DNA from: Panulirus ornatus
Lineage: Eukaryota > Arthropoda > Malacostraca > Decapoda > Palinuridae
NCBI RefSeq assembly: GCF_036320965.1
Contig: NC_092226.1
Location: forward strand, 23,860,502 to 23,924,501
Length of the DNA stretch: 64,000 nucleotides
Direction: 5' to 3'
Position numbers and translations under genes: made by a program. Positions 21,475-32,359 of this stretch are shown here, in pieces; the first letter of the stretch is position 1, and every line of letters begins with the position of its first letter. The notes under the pieces were generated by a model. The model was not told the origin of the DNA. It did not search any database and worked only from the letters and a program-made list of their open reading frames with translations.

Positions 21475-23040
21475 TATCCTGCTACGTCACATTCATACAT
21501 GAAATATGATTATTTGGAATCCTTGTTTGTGTATATGCGTGCTTGTATGTCTATTTTTTGTGTGTGTTTTTGTGCCTGTGTATGTATATAAGTGTGTATG
21601 AATGTGTAACTGAGCGTATTTATGATTCTATTCATAAGAATATTCATGCGATATATATTTCTATGAATCCACGGGAGAATAAAACACGATGAATTCCTAA
21701 GTGCACTTTCGTGTAATAATCACATCATCGGGGAGACACAAGAAAGAAATAAAACAGTCAGTTAATATACAAAGAATAGACGTAGCTAGGACGCCATTTG
21801 GTAAACAAGTTTCCACCCGCGTGTCTCGTCCTACGTTAACACCGCCGGTGTAAATCACATCAAGTTTTATGTCGTGTTTGCCCGTTGAAGAGCCACCAAC
21901 ACCACCTCCATCCCCCTCCTCATACCCGCGGCTGAACACCACCATACACTCTGCAGGATTTTTATAGTCTCCTATCCCAGGTATCCTGTGTCCCTCCTCT
22001 GCCATATTATTCTCCAGTCCCTCCCCCTTATTCCTTTCGCTTCACGCTCCCTCCCTACCCCCTGTAAACCTTCCCCCTCCCCCCATTCTTTTCTCTGCCC
22101 CCCTACCCTCGTCTTCAGCATCCTTGCCTCCCTTTATAGGAAGGGGTGAGGCGTCCGTGTGCTCTCTGGGAACCAGCAATGTCTCGCCTCTGCCAGATTC
22201 ATTCTTGTTGCATTTAACTTAACCCCTGAAGATAAAATAGATAAGTTTATCAAATGAAAGGCTGATATACATTTAGCTGCAGCAGAGATGATGACGCCTC
22301 CAACGATTTTGAGTTACGTAAAGGAGAGTGAGACCATAATCTTCCCTAACGTTCAGTAATTTTGTTTGTATATTTGGTATATGAGGTGAGTCACTCACTA
22401 AGTTCCACTCGCTGGTTTGGTAGTCACTAGCGCTCAGAGGAACACGTAGACTGGTTGTCCGGTTGTCCTCACTTTCCTGGGCCTCTTGCGCTCCCTCGGG
22501 CCTTCGCTTGGTCTTGAGAAACCAGTTGCCACGGCGTTGTCCTGCCCACCACCTCCTCGTCATCAGGTGGCACGCTGAGCTTGCCAGGTTCTTCGCGGTG
22601 AGATTCAGGAAGCACTTCGATCCCCTTGACCTGCGCTCATCATCAGCACTCGATGACGTTAGGTTTTGCACGCCTGTTCCGTCAGGACTTCTGCAGGATA
22701 CCAGCGTCTGCTCACACACGCTCGTTCGGTCGAGCCCCTCGTAAGAGAGTCTCAGTTCGTCATATGCTCTGTTCCCTGAAGCCTCCTGCCGTTAGACTAA
22801 CGTGCTCCTCTCGAATGAGTTTTCCGGAGATGTTGGCTCTGCCTAGCTTAACATATCACAAGTTTCTTCCTTAGAGCCAGAAAAGATAACTTCAAGTATC
22901 TTACATTCCCCCATTCCCCAAAGAAGAAACAAAATTCTTCATTTTAGATAGAAATATCTGTATCTATTATTTTTCCCTCGGAAAACATGTGATCCAAGCT
23001 GAAATATCACCCGACAATACCCATTATTTTCTTCACCCCG
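21475..23040. other. Non-coding stretch, no assignable gene
   Basis: Includes a C-rich segment (22018-22110) and a GC-richer block (22440-22840). The 148-codon minus ORF at 22273-22719 and plus ORFs at 22463-22744 and 22626-22874 overlap one another and show no family motif. They could be chance, or a remnant of an unknown gene. Confidence 0.35.
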
Positions 23041-23720
23041 TGCTTTACCCTATAATCCGACTCCCTCATACACACACACACACTGGGAGAACTCCCAATC
23101 CACCGAGCAACCCACACCTGCAACCCACACCACCACCACCACCACTGCTACCACAACCCAAGCTCCCACAACCTCACAGAGACACTCTGAAAGGCCCTCC
23201 CTACACTGCACCCCTTCATCCACTATAAGGTTACTTCCCACATATCTCAAAACTGTCACTGCTGCCTTTCCCTTACGCCTCCTTCCCACCGCACGAAATG
23301 AAAGACACACTTCCGCCCCATCTACCACCCTGAGAGGGCCTCTGTTTGTCCACATCTCAAGGAACAACTTGAAGAATATCCACGATAAACCTTCATCCCA
23401 ATAAGTCACACCGCGTAACGCCTGTATACCTTGTAAACCATCGAACTCCTTAACCCAGGTCCTCGTTTGCCTCACTTTTTCCCATGACTTGCCACGTATC
23501 TCTAAGCTTACACCGCAAACATGAATACCCGCACATCTTCCTCATCCCCATATCTGACGCCCACCCACCACACCCACTGGGCCCCCGCCCCACCCCCCAC
23601 AAGGGGTCATTACGTCACGCTTGATGGTCGTCTTGCGTGAGCGTCCGGCGTCAGTTGTGGGCCCCAGGTGGACGCTGGTCGACTGCCCCCACGCTCCCAG
23701 GGCGCGGGTGGGGGTCTGGG
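23041..23720. other. Non-coding stretch with (CCA)n-type run
   Basis: A short (CA) run lies at 23070-23084 and a CCACCA stretch at 23125-23145. The minus ORF 23050-23475 (141 codons) gains its poly-valine part from the CCA run and has no recognisable domain. Confidence 0.35.
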
Positions 23721-23734
23721 AGTTAGGAGAACTT

Positions 23735-23890
23735 GGAAGGATAGTGAGGAAAGGGAAATAGAAAAAAAGTTTAAAGATAGCGAGGAAAGAAAATGGGAAA
23801 GGTTTTAAGATAGTGAGGGACGAACATGGGTAAGTTTTTAAGATAGAGGGACAAACTTAGGGAAGCTTTTAAGATAGTGAGGAACGTGTG
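23735..23890. repeat. Minisatellite, period about 40-42 bp
   Basis: Four units share TTTTAAGATAGTGAGGAAAG or GGGACGAAC and GGGAAAGT-type words (near 23740, 23772, 23806 and 23868). Confidence 0.65.
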
Positions 23891-24062
23891 TCTGTCGGGA
23901 GAGCAGAAGGGATTATAAAAAAAATAGAATAACAAAAGTAATGGATAACTTCGAGGGGACAAGTAAGGGTGAAGTCGAATGAGGGGATGTGTCCAGACAG
24001 GGAAGAACGTGGGAGAAGAATTGTAATGATCGAATTTGAGGATATAGAAGCACCTCTAAGGT

Positions 24063-24065
<3 letters not shown>

Positions 24066-24105
<40 letters not shown>

Positions 24106-24166
24106 GTGCGCGCGCGCGATTATAATGGAAAATATAAACAATAACTATAATCTTTTTGTTATAGAT

Positions 24167-24246
<80 letters not shown>
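24066..24246. repeat. (CA)n and (TA)n pair
   Basis: (CA) at 24066-24103 ends in CGCGTGCGCGCGCG. After 50 unique bases a long (TA) array spans 24170-24246. Confidence 0.95.
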
Positions 24247-24249
<3 letters not shown>

Positions 24250-24955
24250 AAGGTGTTACTAGATTTCGTCTGCTCGAGTGCTGTCTCGTCAAAGAAATTC
24301 TCATTCCAAAGGAGACTTCATTTCCCTGCTGCTGGAAATTTTAAGGTGCAGAAGCCTTTGGAAAGGACCTGGGTAATACAGGACTCTTTCATAAAACCTG
24401 GTCTTGGGGTAGCCATATATAAATAAATATACTATAACGTCTTCACTGGCGAGGGAGAGAGGGTTGCCAGTACACATTAACTAGAGAACGCGCGTCGAGA
24501 GATGACCAAAGGGCTGGGCGAGTCGCAGGATATCGCCGTTGCTCTCTGAGTTATCTTCAATCGCTCGTCATACCATCATCCCTAAGGATGACGCGAAAGT
24601 TCTCTCTCTGTTGGTGTGAAATGACCGCTGGTGGTCCGCCCTGGGCCATGCTTGGGCCCGCACGGGCCGTCAGTAGACTAAGGGCATCCAACGTGTTGGT
24701 CGAAGTCCTCCTACTGCCACTCCTGCAGGTGTGTGGACCACAGGACCAACACTAGAGACTAACGTTTATCTTTTTTCCAGCTTCTTCCATAGGATGTGTT
24801 AAGTGACCATTGATGAGATGAAAAGATATCTTATAGTGCGATTATTTAGCATAGGGAAAAAAGAAAGGATTCCATTATTCTAATATTCTATCTGATGTAT
24901 CTTAATATTTGATCTTGATACGTTGGGTTATGGAGTTCATTAATGATAGAACGAC
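24250..24955. other. Non-coding stretch
   Basis: No gene or clear repeat recognised in this unique-looking segment. Confidence 0.4.
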
Positions 24956-24959
24956 TTTC

Positions 24960-25178
24960 TGATAACGTCGGTCTACGATCTTTATGCACGACGGAACGAA
25001 CCTTGAACACGAGTATGACTGAACGACCCTTTGGCACGACGGCACTATCTTTGAGCTCGACGGGACGACCCTTGAACGTAACGGTACGACCCTTGCGAAT
25101 ATAATGGCCCGACCATAGATCACAATATCCAAGGGTCGTACCGTCGTGCTCAAGGATCGTACCTTCATGCGTAAAGGT
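24960..25178. repeat. 21-bp satellite, locus 1, with inverted arms
   Basis: Diverged direct units of the type CACGACGGTACGACCCTTGA run from 24960 to 25095. After a spacer of about 33 bases, reverse-oriented units of the type CAAGGGTCGTACCGTCGTGC run from 25129 to 25178. The junction arms match over about 15 bases. The same unit forms arrays at 29510 and 49285. Confidence 0.85.
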
Positions 25179-25224
25179 TCAAGTAAAAAAAAAAAAACAG
25201 ACAAAAAGAAAATATAGAATTTTC

Positions 25225-25690
25225 AATTAGAACAGCGATTAAAAGGGAGGCAAGAGGATGATGAATATAAAGCAAGATGAATAGTGACGGAGGAAGGTAA
25301 GAGAAGGAAGGGAGAGAAAATGGAGAGTGAGGGAGCGAGGCAAGTGACCGCTGAGGAAGGTAAAATACAGCGACAAAAATTTCTTTATCCAATTACAAAA
25401 GAGTGACGGGGGGAGAGGAGGAGGGGAATTTAAGAGGGGGAGGCACCGGGTGGCGTCTCCTAGGTACATATAATCAGTGTGGAGGGAGGAAAGAGGGAGG
25501 AAGGGGGGGGGGACAGTAATGGAGGGAAAGGTTGGGTGAAGGGGAGGGAGGGATAAATGAGGGAGGGAGGGAGTGGAAGATAAAGAGAGGGGAACAGAAA
25601 GGGAAAGAGCGAGGAGAGCTACTGTGGGAGAAGGATTACCAAAGGGGCGGGGGGAAGTGAGAGGGAGGAACGGAAGGAAGAAATGGCGCT
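25225..25690. repeat. Purine-rich tract (GGGAGGAA-type)
   Basis: Strongly purine-biased, with GGGAGG and GAGGGA words throughout and a G8-9 run near 25505-25513. Opposite-strand leucine- and proline-rich ORFs (25165-25392, 25239-25469) are artefacts. Confidence 0.6.
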
Positions 25691-25883
25691 AGAAATATCA
25701 TTCCTCCACTTCTGTGTAAACATTCCTGACGCACAATATTCCCCCCGCACGTGAGTGGCCACAGGCTCCACCCTGGCCTCGCCACAAATTCAACCTTTAT
25801 CCCCCCTAAAAAAAATCAAGGTCTCCAGGTAGACGTTATATGATTTTTATAATACATCATGAGCAAACATATATACTTAAAAA

Positions 25884-25884
<1 letters not shown>

Positions 25885-25978
<94 letters not shown>

Positions 25979-26006
25979 CTTGTATACATATTCGCCATTT
26001 CCCGCG

Positions 26007-26070
<64 letters not shown>
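25885..26070. repeat. (TA)n, poly-T, truncated retroelement tail, (TA)n
   Basis: A (TA) array (25885-25963) and a T run lead to CATATTCGCCATTTCCCGCG (25987-26006). This is the reverse complement of the last bases of the short retroelement. A second (TA) array follows (26008-26070). It reads as a severely 5'-truncated minus-strand copy embedded in TA repeats. Confidence 0.85.
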
Positions 26071-26073
<3 letters not shown>

Positions 26074-26313
26074 CCCTGGGGATATGGGATTAAGAATACT
26101 TCCCACGTATTCCCTGCGTGTCGTAGAAGGCGACTAAAAGGGGAGGGAGCGGGAGGCTGGAAATCCTCCCCTCTCGTTTTTTTTTTTAATTTTCCAAAAG
26201 AAGGAACAGAGAATTGGGCCAGGTGAGGGTATTCCCTCAAAGGCCCAGTCCTCTGTTCTTAATGCTACCTCGCTAACGCGGGAAATGGCGAATAGTTTAA
26301 AAGAAAGAAAGAA
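26071..26313 (+). mobile_element. Short non-autonomous retroelement, copy 2 (complete)
   Basis: Nearly identical to the copy at 9418 from TATCCCTGGGGATATGGGAT to GCGGGAAATGGCGAATAGTT and the GAAA-rich tail. The high identity suggests both copies are recent. Its 5' end follows a (TA) array and its 3' end enters another. Confidence 0.9.
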
Positions 26314-26324
26314 ATATATATATA

Positions 26325-26357
<33 letters not shown>
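26314..26357. repeat. (TA)n microsatellite at retroelement 3' end
   Basis: TA units with one TATC interruption directly follow the GAAA tail of the preceding element. Confidence 0.95.
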
Positions 26358-26363
<6 letters not shown>

Positions 26364-26479
26364 TCTGACCTCGTTACCACGGGAAAAGGACCTCATTGAA
26401 TTGTAGATCCTGCCATTATATAAAGCGACGGGAATTATTTAAACAAAAAAACGAAATTCACCGGATCAATACTTGGTTA

Positions 26480-26720
26480 ACACGAGCCCCACGTGATAAT
26501 AAACACGGTAGATGACCCAAACGAGCACGGGAACGAGGCATCGGGGGCCGTTATGGAGTGCGATCCCCAACGGCCATTTTGGCGTCATTACGTGAGAGGT
26601 GATCATTACGTGACGAGATGACATTTTAACTGGCTGTTGGCGAGGCACGCGCGTTGGTAACCATTGATCACACGTGCAAGTGATCACAGGTTCGAACGAA
26701 CACGTGTAATGATCACACAG
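26480..26720. promoter_or_regulatory. Cluster of CACGTG/ACGTGA and TGATCA words
   Basis: CACGTG, or TTACGTGA and ACACGTG forms, occur near 26491, 26590, 26610, 26670 and 26702. They are interleaved with TGATCA near 26600, 26664, 26683 and 26711. The words sit in a loose repeat, so this may be a decayed minisatellite rather than an enhancer. CACGTG is the classical E-box for bHLH factors, but function is not shown. Confidence 0.25.
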
Positions 26721-26729
26721 GCGAAGGGC

Positions 26730-27450
26730 GCGACCCCCCTTCCCCCATCCTCCCCCCCTTCCCCCCCTACCCCCATAGCGTGGGTGTTTGCGGCACCACC
26801 GACAGCCACCGCCGCCGCCGCCGCCGCCGGCCGCACAGCTTGCCCCAGAGCCATTGCCATCTCTGCTTGAAGGGGTGTGTTCCCTCGTTACTGTGACTGC
26901 CAGGCTCGAGAAGCGGCGTGAGTGATCCCACACCACGCATTAACTACGGCAACGGTAGCGCCGACGGGGAATCGTAACCTCAGGTTCCATAACGACAAAC
27001 GTAGACGACGGTCGGAGGCGGTGCGCATCTGCCGCGCGCTTCATGGGTTGGACGGCCTTACCCGGTCGTCCAGTGGAAGAGAATTCCTAAAGGGAAGATC
27101 TTTATTTGAACGTGAAGGAGACGACAAAATGCCAAATGATAGATAGAGTTGATGACTTGCACGGCTACTTATGGACGGTGTGAGAGGACCTGCGCCAGGT
27201 GTTCCCTCCAACCAGATCGATTCAGACGAAATATTCGGAAAGACAATCATCATAGAAATATACAGAAGATTTCGATAGGAGAAGATTTCCCAATAACTAA
27301 CTCAACAAAGATGAAACATCTTTATGTGGTCGATCAGTTAACAAAACGTCTTCAGTCACTTGATACGACTAACAACAAAAGTGCATCATCTGTAAACACG
27401 TACAAGAAAATAAGTTTACCGCATTAAACCTTAGGATGTTAAAATACCCT
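26730..27450. other. GC-rich non-coding segment with (GCC)n
   Basis: C-rich runs at 26735-26775 and a (CCG) array at 26808-26830 are visible, followed by CpG-containing unique sequence. A 5' UTR or CpG-rich promoter is conceivable, but no exon or splice pattern was supportable. ORFs at 26664-26870 and 27149-27427 are unassigned. Confidence 0.25.
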
Positions 27451-27890
27451 TTCACCACGGTATTCCCTCGACCTTGTTCAGCTGGTGTGATACACTGAAT
27501 AACGCTAAAAACAGATTCTTAAGAACTGATGAATTGCAATGTTCACTTACCCTAGTTTGAGAACATCCTTTAATAGTCAACACAAAGCCAAGTGACTGTA
27601 TCTTAGACTTCACTCCCTTTCTCGTCCAGGATTCACCTTCATTACAAGAACACAAAAACAAGAGAAAGAGAAATTACTCCATTTCTCACAGCACCACTAT
27701 TCTACATCCGGCAATATCTACATCTTTATTCACTCATCTGACACTTTACACGTGCCTCTATACTCTTCCATTTATCATTTTATTTGTCTTCTTTTTCCAT
27801 TCATATATCTGGGTATCTGTCTATCGGTCTATCTACATATGTAGCTATCTATTATACTATATGCCTATGTATTTGGGTGTGTATGGAATT
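27451..27890. other. Non-coding stretch
   Basis: Nothing recognised. Around 27800-27860 it becomes rich in TATCTATC-like words. Confidence 0.4.
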
Positions 27891-27891
27891 A

Positions 27892-27911
27892 TACACACAC
27901 ACACACATACA

Positions 27912-27947
<36 letters not shown>

Positions 27948-28031
27948 TGTGTGTGCATGTGTATTTGAATGTGCATGCTTGTGCACATATGTGAATCACG
28001 TGTGCGTTAGTATATACACACACACACGTAC
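27892..28031. repeat. (CA)n-(TG)n-(CA)n microsatellites
   Basis: (CA) at 27892-27907 and 28015-28028 flank (TG) at 27915-27956. The opposite-sense runs are complementary and could form hairpins. Confidence 0.85.
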
Positions 28032-28107
28032 CTGTGTAACACATATTCCAAAGTGATCCTTTTGGCTGGGAAACTATGTCACCTTTACCCTTCCCTGCAC
28101 CATGTTC

Positions 28108-28222
28108 ACCCCCCCCCCCCCCCGACCCCCCGACCCCCGACCCAGGGACCGCAGCCCTCCAGCAGCCCCCCCCCCCCTTTACCCCCACACTCCCCGCCTG
28201 GGAAAATGCCCCCACCCCCCCA
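28108..28222. repeat. Poly-C runs
   Basis: A C16 run at about 28108-28124, then (C)5GA repeats, and a C9-10 run near 28169-28178. Very strong strand asymmetry. The plus proline ORFs and minus glycine ORFs are artefacts. Confidence 0.85.
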
Positions 28223-28283
28223 CCCACCCATGAGAGCAGCTGCCTGTGGCGTCGCTCATCGATCTTGGCCCACACCTCCTGCC

Positions 28284-28352
28284 CCCTACCTGGGCCACCT
28301 GGGGTCACCTGGACTCACTGAGGCCACCTGGAATCACCTGGAAATAAATGGG
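28284..28352. repeat. CACCTGG short tandem repeat
   Basis: CACCTGG recurs about five times at 11-23 base spacing. Beyond it, to 28660, nothing is recognised. Confidence 0.6.
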
Positions 28353-28664
28353 GCTATAGACCACTTAGCTGTGCAATCCTGGAAACAAAAAACATAGGTG
28401 AATCATAGTCTACGACGAAAGCATCTCATATACATCGCTTTCCCGATGTCTATCGATTATTATCAACATTTCTGAGAATGCCATGGAAAGTTGTATATAA
28501 ACATGGCATAAACCGAGCGTTAGAATAAGGAATTTAGACTGAAAAATCATCGACAGACTTGATAATAGCTGATGCCAAGAGAAATGTTTTTGGTTGAATG
28601 ATAAAGACGAAGGATAATACGATGTTAGTGGGATGAGTTAGGAGAGAGGGTACACAACATGCCG

Positions 28665-28666
<2 letters not shown>

Positions 28667-28717
<51 letters not shown>

Positions 28718-28721
28718 CGTG

Positions 28722-28769
<48 letters not shown>
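28667..28769. repeat. (TG)n microsatellite
   Basis: About 50 TG units with a TGCGTGCGTGCG interruption near 28712. Confidence 0.97.
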
Positions 28770-28770
<1 letters not shown>

Positions 28771-28774
28771 TGGA

Positions 28775-29505
28775 ACAGAAAGGCTATGGGTTAATGGGAA
28801 GGGGGTAAAAAAGGTGACGGAGGGAGGGGGAGTAATGTCAGGGAACGATATAGTTATGAAGACTAGGTCTGGAGAGGAGGGCGGCGGGAGTGACCATGGG
28901 CGGGAGTGTGGCAAGTCTCTGGCGTGTAGGCGAGGAGGCGATGACCGTCAGTGGTCATGGAAAGACATTGTGAGTTAGGATCGTGGAAGGGGAAGTCATG
29001 GTGGGGAGGTGTCCTCAGAGGGCGGTGTGATGGAGGTGAGGAGAGAGAGAGAGAGAGGATGGCGAGTTTCCAGAGGTGGTGGAGGAGTTAGATAGGCAGG
29101 GCTTCTTGTGGATGGCAGGCGCGGGGAACAGGTGGTAGCGGGTGTTGGAATAGGCTCGTAAAAGAAAACGTAGTGGGGGAGAGTGGTGGGGGCGTGTATC
29201 ACTTGCATGAGGTGGTGACCAGGGGATCGGGCAGACAGCTGGGGTCCTCCAGCACTCACCACCACCACGTCCTCTTCAAGGACGCTCTACCACACCACTG
29301 GCTGCAAACCTTACCATGACGAGTGTAAAGTGTACTAGACGCCCAACTGTTACAAAGATTGATTAAATTCTTTCTACGCCAGAAAAAAAAGTCGAACTTG
29401 TGTGATATTATCTTCGGCATCAGGGGCTCGTGGGAGTCACAAGAGCCTAGATATTCACCTCGAGGAAGACTGTGAGCAACACTGGGAGTATTTATCATCA
29501 ACCCC
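28775..29505. other. Non-coding, G-rich stretch
   Basis: Purine- and GGTGG-rich, with a short (GA) run at 29040-29056. No gene recognised. Confidence 0.35.
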
Positions 29506-29509
29506 GCTT

Positions 29510-29737
29510 GAACACGACGGTACGACCCATGAACGCGACGGTACGACCCATGAACGCGACGGTACGACCTTTAAACGCGACGGTACGACCCTTGAACACG
29601 TCGGTACGACTCTTGAGCAAGACGGTACGACCTATGAACACGACGGTACGAACCTTGAACACGGTACGGTTCTTGAACACGTCGGAACGTCTCTTGAACA
29701 CGACGGGACGACCCTTGAGCACGACGGTACTATCCTT
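29510..29737. repeat. 21-bp satellite, locus 2 (11 units)
   Basis: Ten units of exactly 21 bases and one of 18. Consensus start is GAACACGACGGTACGACCCT, followed by T. Variants change ACACG to GCGCG or GCACG and alter the last three bases. All are in one orientation. The period divisible by three yields plus-strand heptapeptides (for example TVRPLNT) and open minus-strand frames, which are not genes. Confidence 0.97.
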
Positions 29738-29739
29738 CC

Positions 29740-30525
29740 GAGTCAGATCAAGGACCAGGCCATCATTGCCAAGGGTAAGAGTATCATCAAACGCGAAAGG
29801 TTAATGGTAGTGCTCCTCGTCTTCACTGCGCCTGGATAGAGTCAGGCTGAGGTCTGAACCGTCACCCATCATGAACTCTAGCTGGATACCCAATAATCAA
29901 GCCTGGAATTCCAGCAGCATCTTCCAGCTAGGCATAAAAGTCGGGTGAGATGGCACGGTCGCCGTCGGAACTGTGAAATGTTTATCCTGCAAACTTTTGC
30001 TTTCCTCTCGCCAGAGGTCGTGAGGGTGGGGGTGGTCAAGGTTGTTCTAACCATTACGACCTCAGCGTCAGGCTCGGGGGTTGTGGGGGGTGGGGTTGGA
30101 GCAGTGGTGGATGACCTCCTCCTCCTCGCGCTCCTCCACCCCGAGCCACACACGTCAACTCCACCGCAGGCGACCGCCATCCAGGTGTTGGATGTGGGTG
30201 TATTTGTCCTGTGTTTGTTGTATGCACGCATGTTCTATGCGTTTGTGTGATTGGTATTTGTAATTACTCTTTGTGTGTGGGGATGTGTTTCCTTGTTTGT
30301 TTGTCTGCGTGCATTCACGGGGGTGTGTGTGGATGTGAACCCTGCCTACGTATCTCCCGCAAGTCGCCAAAAGGCAACTGAATGGGGGTCAGGTTAGGAG
30401 GCTGGACGCTCTTCCCTCCTGCATTATCATTTTCTACGAGAAGAAACAGACGGAGAGACCAAGCTAAGGAGGGACGAGGCATGTGAAAAAGAAATGTGTG
30501 AGTGTGTGTTTGTTTATGATTGCTA
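29740..30525. other. Non-coding stretch
   Basis: Includes a GGGGGTTGTGGGGGGTGGGG-like segment near 30078. The ORFs at 29878-30231 and 29945-30250 are overlapping antisense partners without motifs. Confidence 0.35.
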
Positions 30526-30530
30526 TATTC

Positions 30531-30615
<85 letters not shown>
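30531..30615. repeat. Compound microsatellite (TG)n-(GA)n
   Basis: Short TG (30531-30544) then about 36 GA units to 30615. Confidence 0.97.
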
Positions 30616-30618
<3 letters not shown>

Positions 30619-30619
30619 T

Positions 30620-31255
30620 ATGTGTGAGTAACTGTCCATGTGTGCTCTAGGACCACCAATCTCCCGCCTGCTACAAGACGCGCATCAACGTCATCAGGAA
30701 GAATCACCAGCAGAACTGATCGTATAACTTTAGGAAGGCTTTACGAGCGTCATCAACCGTGCCTGCTGGCGGCTGTGGTGTTAGCGTGTGATGATGTGCC
30801 TCACAGATATTGTGTGGTCGTCACGTGCAGTTTGCGGGAGGGTCATGAAAGTGATTATCATTATAGACGTTTTGGCTTTCTACCTCCGTGGAATCTAATC
30901 CTCTTACGTATCCTTGAGGGGTTATCTGTATTCTTCTCACGGTACTTTTAGCGATTCTTTTTTTTACACGAGTGACGAAGCAATAGCAACCTTCTCGACC
31001 TTGCCGTGTAGAATAATGCGTTGTTGCATTCGTCATCTCAGTGAGGACATAGCCTCACTCACATACCCTTCCTTCCCTCCCAACTTACGTACTCCGAGAG
31101 TAACGATACTTCGTAATTATAACCTGCAGTCATGGCTTTCCTACCTGATGGGTGAATACTGGCACCACCTGGGACTTTTTCACAGTTGTCGTCACTGCGT
31201 CGTCATCCAGGGATTAGTCCAGCGTCACCCAGGAACCCTGTTACTGCCGGATGTG
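30620..31255. other. Non-coding stretch
   Basis: Unique-looking. The 103-codon ORF at 30640-30951 and the first part of the ORF at 30914-31720 have no recognised domain. Confidence 0.35.
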
Positions 31256-31257
31256 GG

Positions 31258-31605
31258 GTGTTGTCTCACTCAGCCCTCCTGGGGTTCTCCAAGGTGCCTT
31301 ACTCAGCCCTCCTGGGGTTTTCCAAGGTGCTTCACTCAAGCCCTCCTGGGGTTCTCCAAGGTGCCTCACTCAGCCCTCCTGGGGTTCTCCAAGGTGCCTG
31401 CCTCACTCAGCCCTCCTAGGGTTCTCCAAGGTACCTCACTCAGCCCTCCTGGAGTTCTCCAAGGTACCTTACTCAGCCCTCCTGGGGTTCTCCAAGGTGC
31501 TTCACTTAGCCCTCTTGGGGTTCTCCAAGGTGCCTGCTTCACTCAACCCTCCTGGGTTTCTACAAGGTGCCTCACTCAGCCCTCTTGGGGTTCTCCAAGG
31601 TATCC
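31258..31605. repeat. 33-bp minisatellite, about 10 units
   Basis: Units share CTCAGCCCTCCTGGGGTTCT followed by CCAAGGTGCC, with a period of 33-35 bases. The period creates QPSWGSPRCLT-type and ALLGFSKVPHS-type undecapeptides in overlapping frames (31186-31419, 31251-31646, 30914-31720). Confidence 0.92.
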
Positions 31606-31721
31606 AGTCAGATGGCAGCAAAGAGAAACTCTTCACCAGTTGGTGAGGATTCCGGTCTACGTTGACACGCCATTACCAGTTTCCTTCATCTGGCTTAAAA
31701 GCTTGCACGGTATAGAGTGAA

Positions 31722-31956
31722 TTGGAACGATGTGGTATACAGGGGTCGACGTGCTGTCAGTGGACTGACCAGGGCATTCAAAACGGGCAGGAGAATACAT
31801 GGAAAAAGTCTATGGGGCCTGGATGTAGATAGGACGCTGTAGATGAGCGTATTACACATGACTGTTAGAGAAAGGATGTGAGCGAACGTGGCCTTTCTTC
31901 GTCTGTTCTGATGCCTGGCGAAAACAGAAAACGATTATCAAGTACGAAAAAAAGAA

Positions 31957-31957
<1 letters not shown>
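31722..31957 (+). mobile_element. LINE 3' end (family A), 5'-truncated
   Basis: It starts with GTGAATTGGAACGATGTGGT, encoding the family's terminal NWNDVVYRGR. The 3' UTR begins GTGCTGTCAGTGGACTGA, as in the copies at 8430 and 35437. It ends with a diverged tail (GGCCTTTCTTCGTCTGTTCT and further) and enters (TA)n. This is a dead, strongly truncated copy. Confidence 0.8.
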
Positions 31958-32035
<78 letters not shown>

Positions 32036-32062
32036 TGTATATATATATATATATATATATAT
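31958..32062. repeat. (TA)n array between two retroelement tails
   Basis: TA units interrupted once by GGTG near 32034. To the left is the tail of a plus-strand LINE and to the right the tail of a minus-strand short element. Confidence 0.95.
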
Positions 32063-32067
32063 TTCAT

Positions 32068-32258
32068 ACATGTTCGCCGTTTCCTGCGTTAGCGAGGTAG
32101 CATTTAGAACAGAGGACTGAGCCTAAGAGGGAAAATCCTCACTTAGCACCCTTCTCTGTTCCTTCTTTTGATAAAGTAAAAACTGGAGGGGAGGATTTCC
32201 AGCCCCACCGCTCCCTCCCCTTTTGTCGCTTTTTACGACACGCAGGGAATACGTGGGA
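32068..32258 (-). mobile_element. Short non-autonomous retroelement, copy 3 (5'-truncated, minus)
   Basis: Reading the minus strand from the tail side, the copy holds GCGAGGTAGC (tail), AGAAGGAACAGAGAAG-like, GGAGGGAGCGGTGGGGCTGG and GTCGTAAAAAGCGACAAAAG. It stops within the CCACGTATTCCC motif, lacking about 33 bases of the 5' end. More diverged than copies 1 and 2. Confidence 0.85.
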
Positions 32259-32279
32259 CAAAGCAAAAAAAAAAATAAT

Positions 32280-32283
<4 letters not shown>

Positions 32284-32352
<69 letters not shown>
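32284..32352. repeat. (TA)n microsatellite
   Basis: About 34 TA units preceded by an A run and AATAATAAT, abutting the truncated 5' side of the short element. Confidence 0.97.
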
Positions 32353-32353
<1 letters not shown>

Positions 32354-32359
32354 TCATAT

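Noticed and set aside
22273..22719. 148-codon minus-strand ORF as a gene
   Set aside because: No recognisable domain, overlapping open frames on the other strand, no splice or promoter context. Kept only as a note.
23050..23475. 141-codon minus-strand ORF with poly-valine
   Set aside because: The hydrophobic stretch comes from a CCA-type repeat read on the opposite strand.
29510..29737. CRISPR array (regular short repeats)
   Set aside because: The units are contiguous with no unique spacers, and the host is clearly eukaryotic. The same reasoning applies to 37262-37660, 46376-46545 and 54832-55690.
29402..29839. ORFs of heptapeptide repeats as a repetitive secreted protein
   Set aside because: They are readings of the 21-base satellite. 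The same unit recurs at other loci in the opposite orientation, so coding selection is unlikely.
30914..31720. 268-codon ORF as a gene
   Set aside because: Its second half is a 33-base minisatellite in frame, and its end is a LINE remnant. The first part has no motif.
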